Shown: positions 1 through 5,783 of the stretch, in pieces
How the letters are laid out: the number at the start of each line of letters is the position of its first letter
Numbering within the stretch: the stretch's first letter is position 1
Source of the DNA: Chloroflexota bacterium
GTDB lineage: Bacteria; Chloroflexota; Anaerolineae; 4572-78; J111
Reading direction: 5' to 3'
Assembly (NCBI GenBank): GCA_003694775.1
Contig: RFJV01000333.1
Coordinates: forward strand, 1-9,166
Length of the DNA stretch: 9,166 bases
Notes under the pieces: generated by a model
The model's database searches: none
What the model saw: only the letters and a program-made list of their open reading frames with translations
What the model was told of the DNA's origin: nothing
Made by a program: the position numbers and the translations under genes

Positions 1-225
1 GACCGGGCCAAAGACTGTGTGATATACTACGGCCAGATAGCGGCCAACAATAACGTCACCATCTACACCATCGGTCTGGGCAACGGGGTGGACACCCAGA
101 TGATGGAGGCCCTGGCTACCCTGCCCGGTTCCGATGGGCAGTTCTTCGCCGCGGCCTCATCGGCCCAACTGGACGAGATTTTTGATACCATCCTCAAGAG
201 CATCTCCGTCCGGCTGATTCAGTAA
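1..225 (+). CDS. VWA-domain protein, C-terminal fragment (Tad locus, TadG-like)
   Basis: The reading frame is open from the first base to a TAA at 223-225, giving 74 residues. The 5' part lies outside the window. The visible part looks like the last strands and helices of a von Willebrand factor A (VWA) domain: a hydrophobic strand with the pattern VTIYTIGLGNGVD, then MMEALA, then GQFFAAASSAQLDEIFDTI. This matches the usual VWA ending, where a time-dependent test value is compared and a final helix closes the fold. The metal-binding DxSxS motif would lie upstream and cannot be checked. VWA proteins are common in Tad loci, often fused to an N-terminal TadE/TadG-like membrane segment, and are thought to act outside the membrane in pilus assembly or adhesion. 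The Tad role here is inferred from the neighbours. There is no transmembrane segment or sorting signal at the C-terminus. Confidence 0.75.
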   Translation, partial: DRAKDCVIYYGQIAANNNVTIYTIGLGNGVDTQMMEALATLPGSDGQFFAAASSAQLDEIFDTILKSISVRLIQ

Positions 226-230
226 GTTGG

Positions 231-272
231 GAGATTGGAGATTGGAGATTGGGGATTGGAAATTGGAGATTG
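231..272 (+). repeat. Tandem heptamer array (GAGATTG)x6
   Basis: Six head-to-tail 7-bp units run without a gap. Units 1, 2, 3 and 6 are GAGATTG, unit 4 is GGGATTG and unit 5 is GAAATTG. The array starts five bases after the VWA stop codon. The period is not a multiple of three, and no gene covers it. A run of six C (274-279) separates it from the octamer array that follows. Confidence 0.9.
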
Positions 273-281
273 GCCCCCCAA

Positions 282-345
282 AACTCCCCAACTCCCCAAC
301 TCCCTAACTCACAAACTCACAAACTCCCTAACTCACAAACTCACA
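282..345 (+). repeat. Tandem octamer array, AACTC + variable tail, x8
   Basis: Eight exact 8-bp steps share the fixed core AACTC with a variable three-base tail. In order the tails are CCC, CCC, CCT, ACA, ACA, CCT, ACA, ACA. The CCT-ACA-ACA triplet of units occurs twice in a row, so there is also a 24-bp higher-order repeat (298-321 and 322-345). The array sits between the VWA stop and the terminator at 353-384. It is non-coding and strongly strand-biased (no G in the array on the + strand). Confidence 0.9.
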
Positions 346-352
346 CCCCCCC

Positions 353-384
353 GCCTCACCGGATGACCCCGGTGGGGCTTTTTT
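353..384 (+). terminator. Intrinsic terminator downstream of the VWA gene
   Basis: A 10-bp stem pairs GCCTCACCGG (353-362) with CCGGTGGGGC (369-378), with one G-U wobble and a six-base loop. Six T follow at 379-384. It ends transcription from the VWA gene before the cpaB promoter. Confidence 0.88.
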
Positions 385-407
385 ATGTCAAATAATTTGG
401 TCTAACC

Positions 408-436
408 TTGACTTTTTATGTTAAACAAGGTATCAT
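408..436 (+). promoter_or_regulatory. Sigma70-type promoter of cpaB
   Basis: A -35 box TTGACT (408-413) and a -10 box TATCAT (431-436) each match the consensus at 5 of 6 positions and are spaced by exactly 17 bp. It lies after the terminator at 353-384 and leads directly to cpaB. The predicted start of the transcript is near 443, giving a leader of about 40 bases that contains the ribosome binding site AGGGAG (471-476). Confidence 0.8.
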
Positions 437-484
437 ACAGTTGCTGACGTCCTTTTCTTCCAGCCTGAAAAGGGAGTTTATAAC

Positions 485-1555
485 ATGCAACGTGGTAGAC
501 TGCTGATAATTCTGGGAATTATTTTGGGAGTGGCGACGCTGGCCGTGGTGGCATTTCTTCTGCTTCAGGGGGGCGGCGGGCTGGTCAGTGCGCCGCCAAC
601 GCCGACCCCGGCGCCTCCGGCAGAGGAAACCGGCATTCCCACCACCGAGGTGATTGTGGCCCTTCAACCCATCAGCCGCGGGTCGCCCTTTGTGGCCGGC
701 TCCATCGGTCGACGCCCGTGGCCGGCGGCCAACGTTCCCCCCGATGTCATCGCCGATGAGGCCGAAACTATCGGTAAGGTCGCCAAAACGGAAATTGTTC
801 AGGGGCAGATTATTGTGCGCAGTATGCTGGCCGACCTGGCCGGGGCCGGTGAAGCCTCCTTCCTCATCCCCCTGGGACGGGTAGCCGTGGCTTACCCCAT
901 CAACCGGCAAACCAGCGTGGCCTACGCCATCCAGCCCGGCGACTACGTGGACATTCTCATCACTGCCTTTTTCCTGGATATCGACCAGGAATTCCAATCC
1001 ACCCTGCCCAATAAACTGAGCTTTATTGTGCCCGAACTGGATGAAAACAACGAACCCACCGGGCGGTTTACCCTGAGCGAGCCGATTGATGAAGGCCGCT
1101 TCGAGGTGGTATCGGACAATCCGGCGGTCATCTTCCCCCGCGAAGCCCAGATTCCGCGGCGGGTGGCCCAGCTAACGGTGCAGGGAGCCAAGGTCATCAA
1201 GGTTGGCCCGTGGATAGAACCGCCTCCGCCGCCTACGCCGGAAGGCCAGCCGGAGGGCGCGCCTACCCCCACCCCGCCCCTGCCCGACGTGGTCACCCTG
1301 GCCGTTACCCCGCAGGATGCCCTGGTTCTGCTGTGGTTGCGGCAGAGCGGCATTTACAGCGAAATGGCCCTGCGCAGTGCCGGCGAGGAAAATGCCGACC
1401 ACCTGACCGAGGCGGTCACTCTGCAGTATATGCTGACCCGCTTCAACATCGCCGTACCGCCGAAGATTGAATTCGTCATGGCCCCGTCTATCAAGGAGCT
1501 GGAGCAACAGCAACCCGTGGTGGTTGAAGGAACCACCACCGAGGGACAGCGGTAG
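485..1555 (+). CDS. cpaB: Tad pilus assembly protein CpaB/RcpC (SAF domain)
   Basis: This 356-residue protein belongs to the CpaB/RcpC family of Tad pilus assembly proteins. Residues about 5-27 form one hydrophobic signal anchor, so the rest is expected outside the cytoplasmic membrane. A Pro/Thr-rich linker (37-52) leads into an SAF domain (about 53-115: TTEVIVALQPISRG, the WPAANVPPDVI segment, then QGQIIVRSML). The RcpC-type β-rich part follows (GRVAVAYPINR at 131-141, PGDYVDILIT at 151-160, RRVAQLTVQGAKVIKVG at 225-241). About 55 residues are inserted between the last two of these. A second Pro-rich linker (246-267) precedes a C-terminal segment containing TPQDALVLLWLRQSG, also typical of the family. 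In proteobacteria RcpC partners the secretin RcpA; none is visible here, so its contact in this organism is open. The ATG has AGGGAG eight bases upstream. The gene has its own promoter and terminator. Confidence 0.92.
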   Translation: MQRGRLLIILGIILGVATLAVVAFLLLQGGGGLVSAPPTPTPAPPAEETGIPTTEVIVALQPISRGSPFVAGSIGRRPWPAANVPPDVIADEAETIGKVAKTEIVQGQIIVRSMLADLAGAGEASFLIPLGRVAVAYPINRQTSVAYAIQPGDYVDILITAFFLDIDQEFQSTLPNKLSFIVPELDENNEPTGRFTLSEPIDEGRFEVVSDNPAVIFPREAQIPRRVAQLTVQGAKVIKVGPWIEPPPPPTPEGQPEGAPTPTPPLPDVVTLAVTPQDALVLLWLRQSGIYSEMALRSAGEENADHLTEAVTLQYMLTRFNIAVPPKIEFVMAPSIKELEQQQPVVVEGTTTEGQR

Positions 1556-1610
1556 CGGTTGCTGTCAATGAGGCCGTAAATACTCAACTGAATGAATACC
1601 ACGTTGCCCG

Positions 1611-1645
1611 AACCGGGAAGTAAACAGTTTACTTCCCGGTTTTTT
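1611..1645 (+). terminator. Strong intrinsic terminator after cpaB
   Basis: A perfect inverted repeat pairs AACCGGGAAGTAA (1611-1623) with TTACTTCCCGGTT (1629-1641) around a five-base loop. It runs into six T (1640-1645). It lies 55 bases after the cpaB stop and separates cpaB from the cpaE operon. Bases 1556-1610, between the stop and this hairpin, show nothing recognisable. Confidence 0.92.
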
Positions 1646-1652
1646 CCAATGG

Positions 1653-1871
1653 TTCGAAGTATCTGCTCAGCCCTTCACGAATAACTAACATCGCGGGCAG
1701 TACTGGTAAGCAGGACGTACCTGCTCAGATTTTGCAAGCTGTTCCGGACATCGGCTTTTTCCCTGGCAAGTTTTACGTCCGCTCGTCCATTCGTAAATTC
1801 GTCTATTCGTAAATTCGTAAATTTGTGTATTCGTGAAAAATTCGTGGCCGGCTGAGCAGTTACGGTTCGAA
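1653..1871. repeat. 219-bp element with imperfect terminal inverted repeats (MITE-like)
   Basis: The left end (1653-1682) and the complement of the right end (1871-1840) are about 30-bp inverted repeats. Shared blocks in order are TTCGAA, GTA, CTGCTCAGCC and CACGAAT, broken by a two-base gap, one mismatch and three mismatches. The interior has a third copy of CTGCTCAG (1721-1728) and an octamer array (1789-1836). There is no transposase or convincing open frame inside, and no clear target-site duplication. It could be a MITE-like non-autonomous element or a foldback repeat dispersed in this genome. Copy number elsewhere cannot be judged from one window. Confidence 0.6.
1789..1836 (+). repeat. 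Tandem octamer array, ATTCGT + variable tail, x6
   Basis: Six 8-bp units run head to tail: ATTCGTAA, ATTCGTCT, ATTCGTAA, ATTCGTAA, ATTTGTGT, ATTCGTGA. A seventh copy, ATTCGTGG, is offset by three A and starts at 1840, where it merges into the right inverted repeat of the surrounding element. The layout, a fixed core plus a two-base variable tail, copies that of the octamer array at 282-345 although the core differs. Confidence 0.85.
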
Positions 1872-1875
1872 TACC

Positions 1876-1904
1876 TTTTCAATCTCCGGATAAAATGTTA
1901 TAAT
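1876..1904 (+). promoter_or_regulatory. Sigma70-type promoter of the cpaE-tadC operon
   Basis: The -10 box TATAAT (1899-1904) is perfect. A weaker -35 box TTTTCA (1876-1881, 4 of 6) lies 17 bp upstream. The -35 starts only five bases past the right end of the inverted-repeat element. The predicted transcript start is near 1911, leaving a leader of about 77 bases before cpaE. Confidence 0.72.
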
Positions 1905-1920
1905 TAAACTACCCACCTGT

Positions 1921-1948
1921 TCAGAACCCCGCGCAGTATTGGTTCTGA
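1921..1948 (+). promoter_or_regulatory. Hairpin in the cpaE leader
   Basis: TCAGAACC (1921-1928) and GGTTCTGA (1941-1948) form a perfect 8-bp inverted repeat with a 12-base loop. It starts about 10 bases after the predicted transcript start and has no T tract, so it is not a terminator. It could be an operator or a 5' mRNA-stabilising stem; neither is shown. The ribosome binding site AAGGG (1976-1980) lies outside it. Confidence 0.45.
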
Positions 1949-1987
1949 GAGCAGACAATATCAAAAATACCAGGCAAGGGATAGACT

Positions 1988-3223
1988 ATGGCCCAATCTG
2001 CATCCCCACTTCCCAACAATTCGGAAGACCAGCAAAAAATACGGTTGCTGATAGTTGACGACATTCCCGAAACCAGGGAGAACCTGCGTAAACTGCTCTT
2101 CTTCGAGCCGGACATCGACGTGGTCGGTGCGGCGACCAGCGGCGAAGAAGGCATCCAGATGGCGATTGAGCTTCAGCCCGACATCGTGCTGATGGACATC
2201 AACATGCCGGGCATCGACGGCATCACCGCCAGCGAACGCATCACCCAGGAAGTCCCCATGTGCCAGATTATCATGATGTCGGTGCAGGGGGAAGCCGACT
2301 ATCTCCGGCGGTCGATGCTGGCCGGGGCGCGGGAATTCCTTATCAAGCCATTCTCCAGCGATGAACTGGTTCGCAGTATCCGCCGGGTGTACCAGTTGGG
2401 CTTACAGCGCCGGCAGGCGATGCCGGTGGCTGTTCCGGGAGCGGCTGGAGCAGTCAAAGCCGAGGAACTGGAAACCGCGGGTAAAATTGTGGCTGTTTTC
2501 AGTCCCAAGGGGGGCGTAGGGTGCAGTGTTTTGGCCGTCAACCTGGCCATTGCCCTTCAGCAGAACGCGGCCATTAAAGTGGCCGTGGTCGATACCAGCC
2601 TGCAGTTTGGCGATGTGGGCGTTCTGCTGAATTTATACGCCAGCCGCACCATCGCCGACCTGGCTTCACTGGCCGATGAACTGGACAACGAACTGATTAG
2701 CGACATCTTCCTGCCGCACAGCTCCGGCGTAAAGGCCTTGCTGGCCCCACCCCGGCCCGAAGTGGCCGACACCGTCTCCCCGCCGCTGGTGGCCGAGGTG
2801 CTCAACCGGGTGCGGAAAATGTACGATATTGTCGTGGTCGATACCGGCAGTGTGCTCGATGATGTAGTCTTGAATGTTCTGGACTTGTCTGATAAAATAA
2901 TAGTAGTAACTACCCCGGAAATTCCGGCTATCAAGAATGTCAAGCTGTTCTTTGAAGTGACCGAACAGCTTGAGTATGACCGGTCCCGGATAATGTTTGT
3001 CTTGAACAAAACAGACCGGCGTATCAATATTCGGGCCGAAGATATCGAGGCCAACCTGAAATACCGCATTGAGGCCCAGCTACCTTATGATGAACGGACG
3101 GTGACCATGTCCGTTAATCAGGGCATACCCTATGTATTGAGCAGTAAGAACAGCGTCCTTGCCCAGGCAACGGTTGCCCTGGGAAAACAGCTTCTGAAAT
3201 CGTTTGAAGAAAGTGAGGAGTAG
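1988..3223 (+). CDS. cpaE: Tad pilus localisation protein CpaE/TadZ (receiver domain + MinD-like ATPase)
   Basis: This 411-residue protein has two domains. Residues about 17-137 form a response-regulator receiver with the full active site: acidic pair D24/D25, phospho-acceptor D70 (LMDINMPGIDG), S98 and K120 (FLIKPF). After a linker (about 140-164), residues 165-405 form a MinD/ParA-like ATPase of the TadZ type. Its Walker A (172-180) reads SPKGGVGCS. It keeps the signature lysine K174, but the second lysine, expected at 179, is a cysteine. D202 in VAVVDTSLQFGDV and D285 in IVVVDTGS occupy the later nucleotide-site strands. TadZ proteins mark the site of pilus assembly at the membrane or pole, and degenerate Walker A motifs are known in the family. 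The intact receiver suggests phosphorylation input; no histidine kinase is in the window. The ATG has AAGGG seven bases upstream. This is the first gene of the motor operon. Confidence 0.92.
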   Translation: MAQSASPLPNNSEDQQKIRLLIVDDIPETRENLRKLLFFEPDIDVVGAATSGEEGIQMAIELQPDIVLMDINMPGIDGITASERITQEVPMCQIIMMSVQGEADYLRRSMLAGAREFLIKPFSSDELVRSIRRVYQLGLQRRQAMPVAVPGAAGAVKAEELETAGKIVAVFSPKGGVGCSVLAVNLAIALQQNAAIKVAVVDTSLQFGDVGVLLNLYASRTIADLASLADELDNELISDIFLPHSSGVKALLAPPRPEVADTVSPPLVAEVLNRVRKMYDIVVVDTGSVLDDVVLNVLDLSDKIIVVTTPEIPAIKNVKLFFEVTEQLEYDRSRIMFVLNKTDRRINIRAEDIEANLKYRIEAQLPYDERTVTMSVNQGIPYVLSSKNSVLAQATVALGKQLLKSFEESEE

Positions 3224-3286
3224 TTCAGGAGACCAAATCAAGGGTGAACTTTTTGACCAGGATTGGCATCTTACGAAGAGAGAAAC

Positions 3287-3301
3287 GAGGGTAAGGATAT
3301 G
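3287..3301 (+). promoter_or_regulatory. Ribosome binding site and ATG that decide the cpaF start
   Basis: GAGGG (3287-3291) lies seven bases before an ATG at 3299-3301. The same frame is open upstream to a TTG at 3263, which has no Shine-Dalgarno match and would add 12 residues of low-hydrophobicity sequence. The ATG is therefore preferred. Confidence 0.75.
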
Positions 3302-4690
3302 TCATTATTAAAACGTATTGAGCGCAGTCAACAGCCGGGGGGTAAAGAATCGGGTGGGGTGCCGCTGCCGGTACGCCCCAAACCTACCGACCTTCAGCGC
3401 CGGCGCGCCCCCAGCGTGCAGAACCGGGATGCCTTTAAGGATTTAAAGGAACGCATCCAGGACAAGCTGATTGCCGAACTTGACCCGGCGATGGACGTGT
3501 CGCGTACGGACGAGGTCCGCCAGACCATTCAGGACCTGTTTGACCAACTGCTGACCCAGGAGAACATCATTCTGAGCCGTACCGAACGGGAAAAGCTGTT
3601 TGAAGCCATTGTGGCCGAGATTCTGGGCTTTGGCCCGCTGGAGCCACTGCTGGCGGACGAAAACATCAGCGAAATTATGGTCAACGGGCCGGAAAAGGTG
3701 TTTGTGGAGCGGAAGGGAAAAATTGTCAAAACCAACATCGTTTTTGAAAGCAACGAACACGTGATGAAGGTTATCGACCGGATTGTCTCTCCGCTGGGCC
3801 GGCGCATCGACGAAAGCTCGCCCTACGTGGACGCCCGTCTGCCGGACGGCTCCCGCGTGAATGCCATTATTCCACCGCTGGCACTTAACGGCCCCACCCT
3901 GACCATCCGCAAGTTCGAAAAGGACCCCCTCACCATTGATGACCTGATTCGATTTGGGTCGATGACGCCGGAGGTGGCGGAATTCCTCAAGGCGTGCGTG
4001 ATTGCCCGGTTGAATATTGTGGTATCCGGTGGTACCGGTTCTGGTAAAACCACCCTGCTGAATGTGCTCTCCTCTTTCATCCCGAATGACGAGCGTATCA
4101 TCACCGTGGAAAACGCGGCCGAACTGCAGTTGCGGCAGGAACACGTGGTCACGCTGGAATCCCGTCCGCCAAACATTGAAGGAAAAGGTGAGGTCACCAT
4201 TCGCGACCTGGTTATCAACACCCTGCGTATGCGTCCCGACCGGATTGTCGTTGGGGAGTGCCGCGCCGGTGAGGCCCTGGACATGCTCCAGGCGATGAAC
4301 ACCGGTCACGATGGCAGTATGACCACCGCCCACGCCAACAGCCCGCGCGACACCCTCTCCCGTCTGGAAACGATGTGCCTGATGGCCGGGATGGAGCTTC
4401 CTGTACGGGCCATTCGCGAACAGATAGCCGCCGCCGTAGACCTGATTATTCAAACCGCCCGCCTTCGGGACGGCAGTCGTAAAATTATCAATGTTACTGA
4501 AGTGCAGGGTATGGAAGGCGACGTCATTGTGATGTCGGATATCTTCGTCTTTGAACAGCAGGGCTACGAGAACGGCAAGATAATTGGCCGGCTCAAACCG
4601 ACCGGCATCCGGCCCAAGTTCTACGACCGGATTGAGGCCGCCGGTATTACTTTGCCGCCTAACATCTTTGGCGCCCGCACCAGCTACTAG
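3299..4690 (+). CDS. cpaF: Tad pilus motor ATPase CpaF/TadA
   Basis: This 463-residue protein is a type II/IV secretion-superfamily ATPase that powers Tad pilus assembly from the cytoplasmic face. After a variable, Pro-rich N-terminus (to about 40), helices at 41-120 lead into the N-terminal domain (GFGPLEPLLAD, ISEIMVNGPEKVFVERKG). The core holds Walker A GGTGSGKT (244-251), an Asp-box region ERIITVENAAELQL (265-278), the family segment ESRPPNIEGKG, Walker B with E320 (RMRPDRIVVGECR), and the His box GHDGSMTTAHANSP (336-349). The Asp box reads EN where the CpaF pattern I recall has ED. Length is normal. It lies 75 bases after cpaE with no terminator between, and is followed by its platform partners TadB and TadC. 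Assignment to CpaF rather than PilT or GspE rests on the His-box wording and on the neighbours. Confidence 0.95.
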   Translation: MSLLKRIERSQQPGGKESGGVPLPVRPKPTDLQRRRAPSVQNRDAFKDLKERIQDKLIAELDPAMDVSRTDEVRQTIQDLFDQLLTQENIILSRTEREKLFEAIVAEILGFGPLEPLLADENISEIMVNGPEKVFVERKGKIVKTNIVFESNEHVMKVIDRIVSPLGRRIDESSPYVDARLPDGSRVNAIIPPLALNGPTLTIRKFEKDPLTIDDLIRFGSMTPEVAEFLKACVIARLNIVVSGGTGSGKTTLLNVLSSFIPNDERIITVENAAELQLRQEHVVTLESRPPNIEGKGEVTIRDLVINTLRMRPDRIVVGECRAGEALDMLQAMNTGHDGSMTTAHANSPRDTLSRLETMCLMAGMELPVRAIREQIAAAVDLIIQTARLRDGSRKIINVTEVQGMEGDVIVMSDIFVFEQQGYENGKIIGRLKPTGIRPKFYDRIEAAGITLPPNIFGARTSY

Positions 4691-4691
4691 T

Positions 4692-4749
4692 CACGGACCA
4701 CTGGCGCATATACAGCAGGTGTTGGCTTAACCCTGCTGTCCGTGGAGGT
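4692..4749 (+). promoter_or_regulatory. Two-part hairpin abutting the tadB ribosome binding site
   Basis: CACGGA (4692-4697) can pair with TCCGTG (4739-4744), and inside it CAGCAGG (4713-4719) with CCTGCTG (4732-4738). The strong Shine-Dalgarno GGAGGT (4744-4749) starts on the last base of the outer stem. The structure fills the cpaF-tadB gap. It lacks a T tract, so it is not a terminator. It could tune tadB translation or protect mRNA ends; the function is inferred only from position. Confidence 0.5.
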
Positions 4750-4754
4750 TTACC

Positions 4755-5765
4755 GTGCTGTATATCATTGCAGGGATTGGAATACTGTTAGCCTTCGGCA
4801 GTATTATTGCCGGGGTCATTATGGCGCGCCGCGGTGACACCGTTGCTCTGGAACGGCTGGACCAGTATGTGGGTGGCGGGACGCTGGCCGCGGACGAAGA
4901 GCCCGCCAGAAAGAAAACAGAAAAGCCGGCTACTTCCGCTCTGACCGACACCCTGGACCGGGCCATCCGGGCGCGCGGCCTGGGCAAAGGCATCGCCGCC
5001 GAGCTTTCCCGCGCCGACTTGAAAATTACGGTGGCCGAGTTCTGGGCTATGACCCTCATCTCTATCATCTTGACCACCGCCGTAGTATGGCTGATTTACG
5101 GCGGCTGGCTTTTCCCGCTGATGGGGGTGGTGGCCGGATTCTTTCTGCCCCGAATTTACGTCAAATGGCGACAGCGGAGCCGGCTCAAGCAGTTTAACGA
5201 CCAGTTGGGCGATGGTATTCAGTTGATGGCCAATGGTTTGCGGGCCGGCTACTCTTTGCTCCAGGCAATGGATGCCGTTGCCAACGAAATGCCGCCCCCG
5301 ATTGGACTGGAGTTTGGCCGGGTGGTGCGGGAAATTGGTCTGGGAGTCGATAATGAGCGGGCCTTTGAAAACCTGCTCCGCCGTGTGCCCAGCGATGACC
5401 TGGACCTGATGGTCACCGCCATCAACGTGCAGGCGGAAGTCGGCGGCAACCTGGCCGAAATTCTGGAAATTATCGGGGAAGTTATCCGGGAGCGGGTCAG
5501 AATTAAAGGCGAAATCCGCGTGCTGACCGCCCAGGCCCAGCTTTCCGGTTACGTTATCTCCGCCCTGCCGATTATTCTGGGCCTCATCCTGTATGCCATG
5601 AACCCGGACTATATTGGCCGGATGGTTTATTCCTGCGAAGCGCGCGGCCTGGGGCCGGATGACCTCTGCTCCCAGCCGTGCGGCTGGATAATGGTGGGGG
5701 TCGGTTTGCTGGGGATTAGCGCCGGTTTCTATGCGATGCGCAAAATCACGGATATCGAGGTCTAG
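4755..5765 (+). CDS. tadB: Tad pilus platform protein TadB (T2SF/GspF family)
   Basis: This 336-residue integral membrane protein is one of two GspF-like platform proteins that sit over the CpaF motor. The N-terminal segment (about 3-23) is hydrophobic, and a charged cytoplasmic stretch follows. A hydrophobic pair lies at about 98-133. The T2SF domain (about 148-275) includes LGDGIQLMANGLRAGYSLLQAM and ends before the last two membrane segments (about 266-282 and 310-327). The tail ends in DIEV, a usual TadB ending. The loop between the last two membrane segments (283-309) carries three cysteines, C294, C305 and C309, and looks longer than in the TadB proteins I recall. The start codon is GTG with a strong GGAGGT five bases upstream; the next in-frame ATG would remove the first membrane segment. 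tadC follows 18 bases downstream. Confidence 0.93.
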   Translation: MLYIIAGIGILLAFGSIIAGVIMARRGDTVALERLDQYVGGGTLAADEEPARKKTEKPATSALTDTLDRAIRARGLGKGIAAELSRADLKITVAEFWAMTLISIILTTAVVWLIYGGWLFPLMGVVAGFFLPRIYVKWRQRSRLKQFNDQLGDGIQLMANGLRAGYSLLQAMDAVANEMPPPIGLEFGRVVREIGLGVDNERAFENLLRRVPSDDLDLMVTAINVQAEVGGNLAEILEIIGEVIRERVRIKGEIRVLTAQAQLSGYVISALPIILGLILYAMNPDYIGRMVYSCEARGLGPDDLCSQPCGWIMVGVGLLGISAGFYAMRKITDIEV

Positions 5766-5783
5766 AGGGAAGGAGTACAGCCA

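Noticed and set aside
231..345. CRISPR-like array
   Set aside because: The units are 7-8 bp without spacers, so this is a simple tandem repeat and not repeat-spacer DNA. No cas gene is present.
1685..1882. Short minus-strand frame of 65 codons
   Set aside because: It runs through the octamer array and the inverted repeat, so its sequence reflects the repeat and not a protein.
3253..3276. Possible promoter between cpaE and cpaF (TTGACC with TTACGA)
   Set aside because: The spacing is only 12 bp and the -10 match is poor; co-transcription with cpaE is more likely.
3263..3298. Upstream TTG start for cpaF
   Set aside because: It has no Shine-Dalgarno match, whereas the ATG at 3299 has GAGGG at a good distance.
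3443..4453. Long open frame on the minus strand opposite cpaF (336 codons)
   Set aside because: It is antisense to a strongly conserved ATPase and has no recognisable domain or ribosome binding site.
4713..4738. Terminator between cpaF and tadB
   Set aside because: The stem is followed by the tadB Shine-Dalgarno and no T tract, so transcription is expected to continue.
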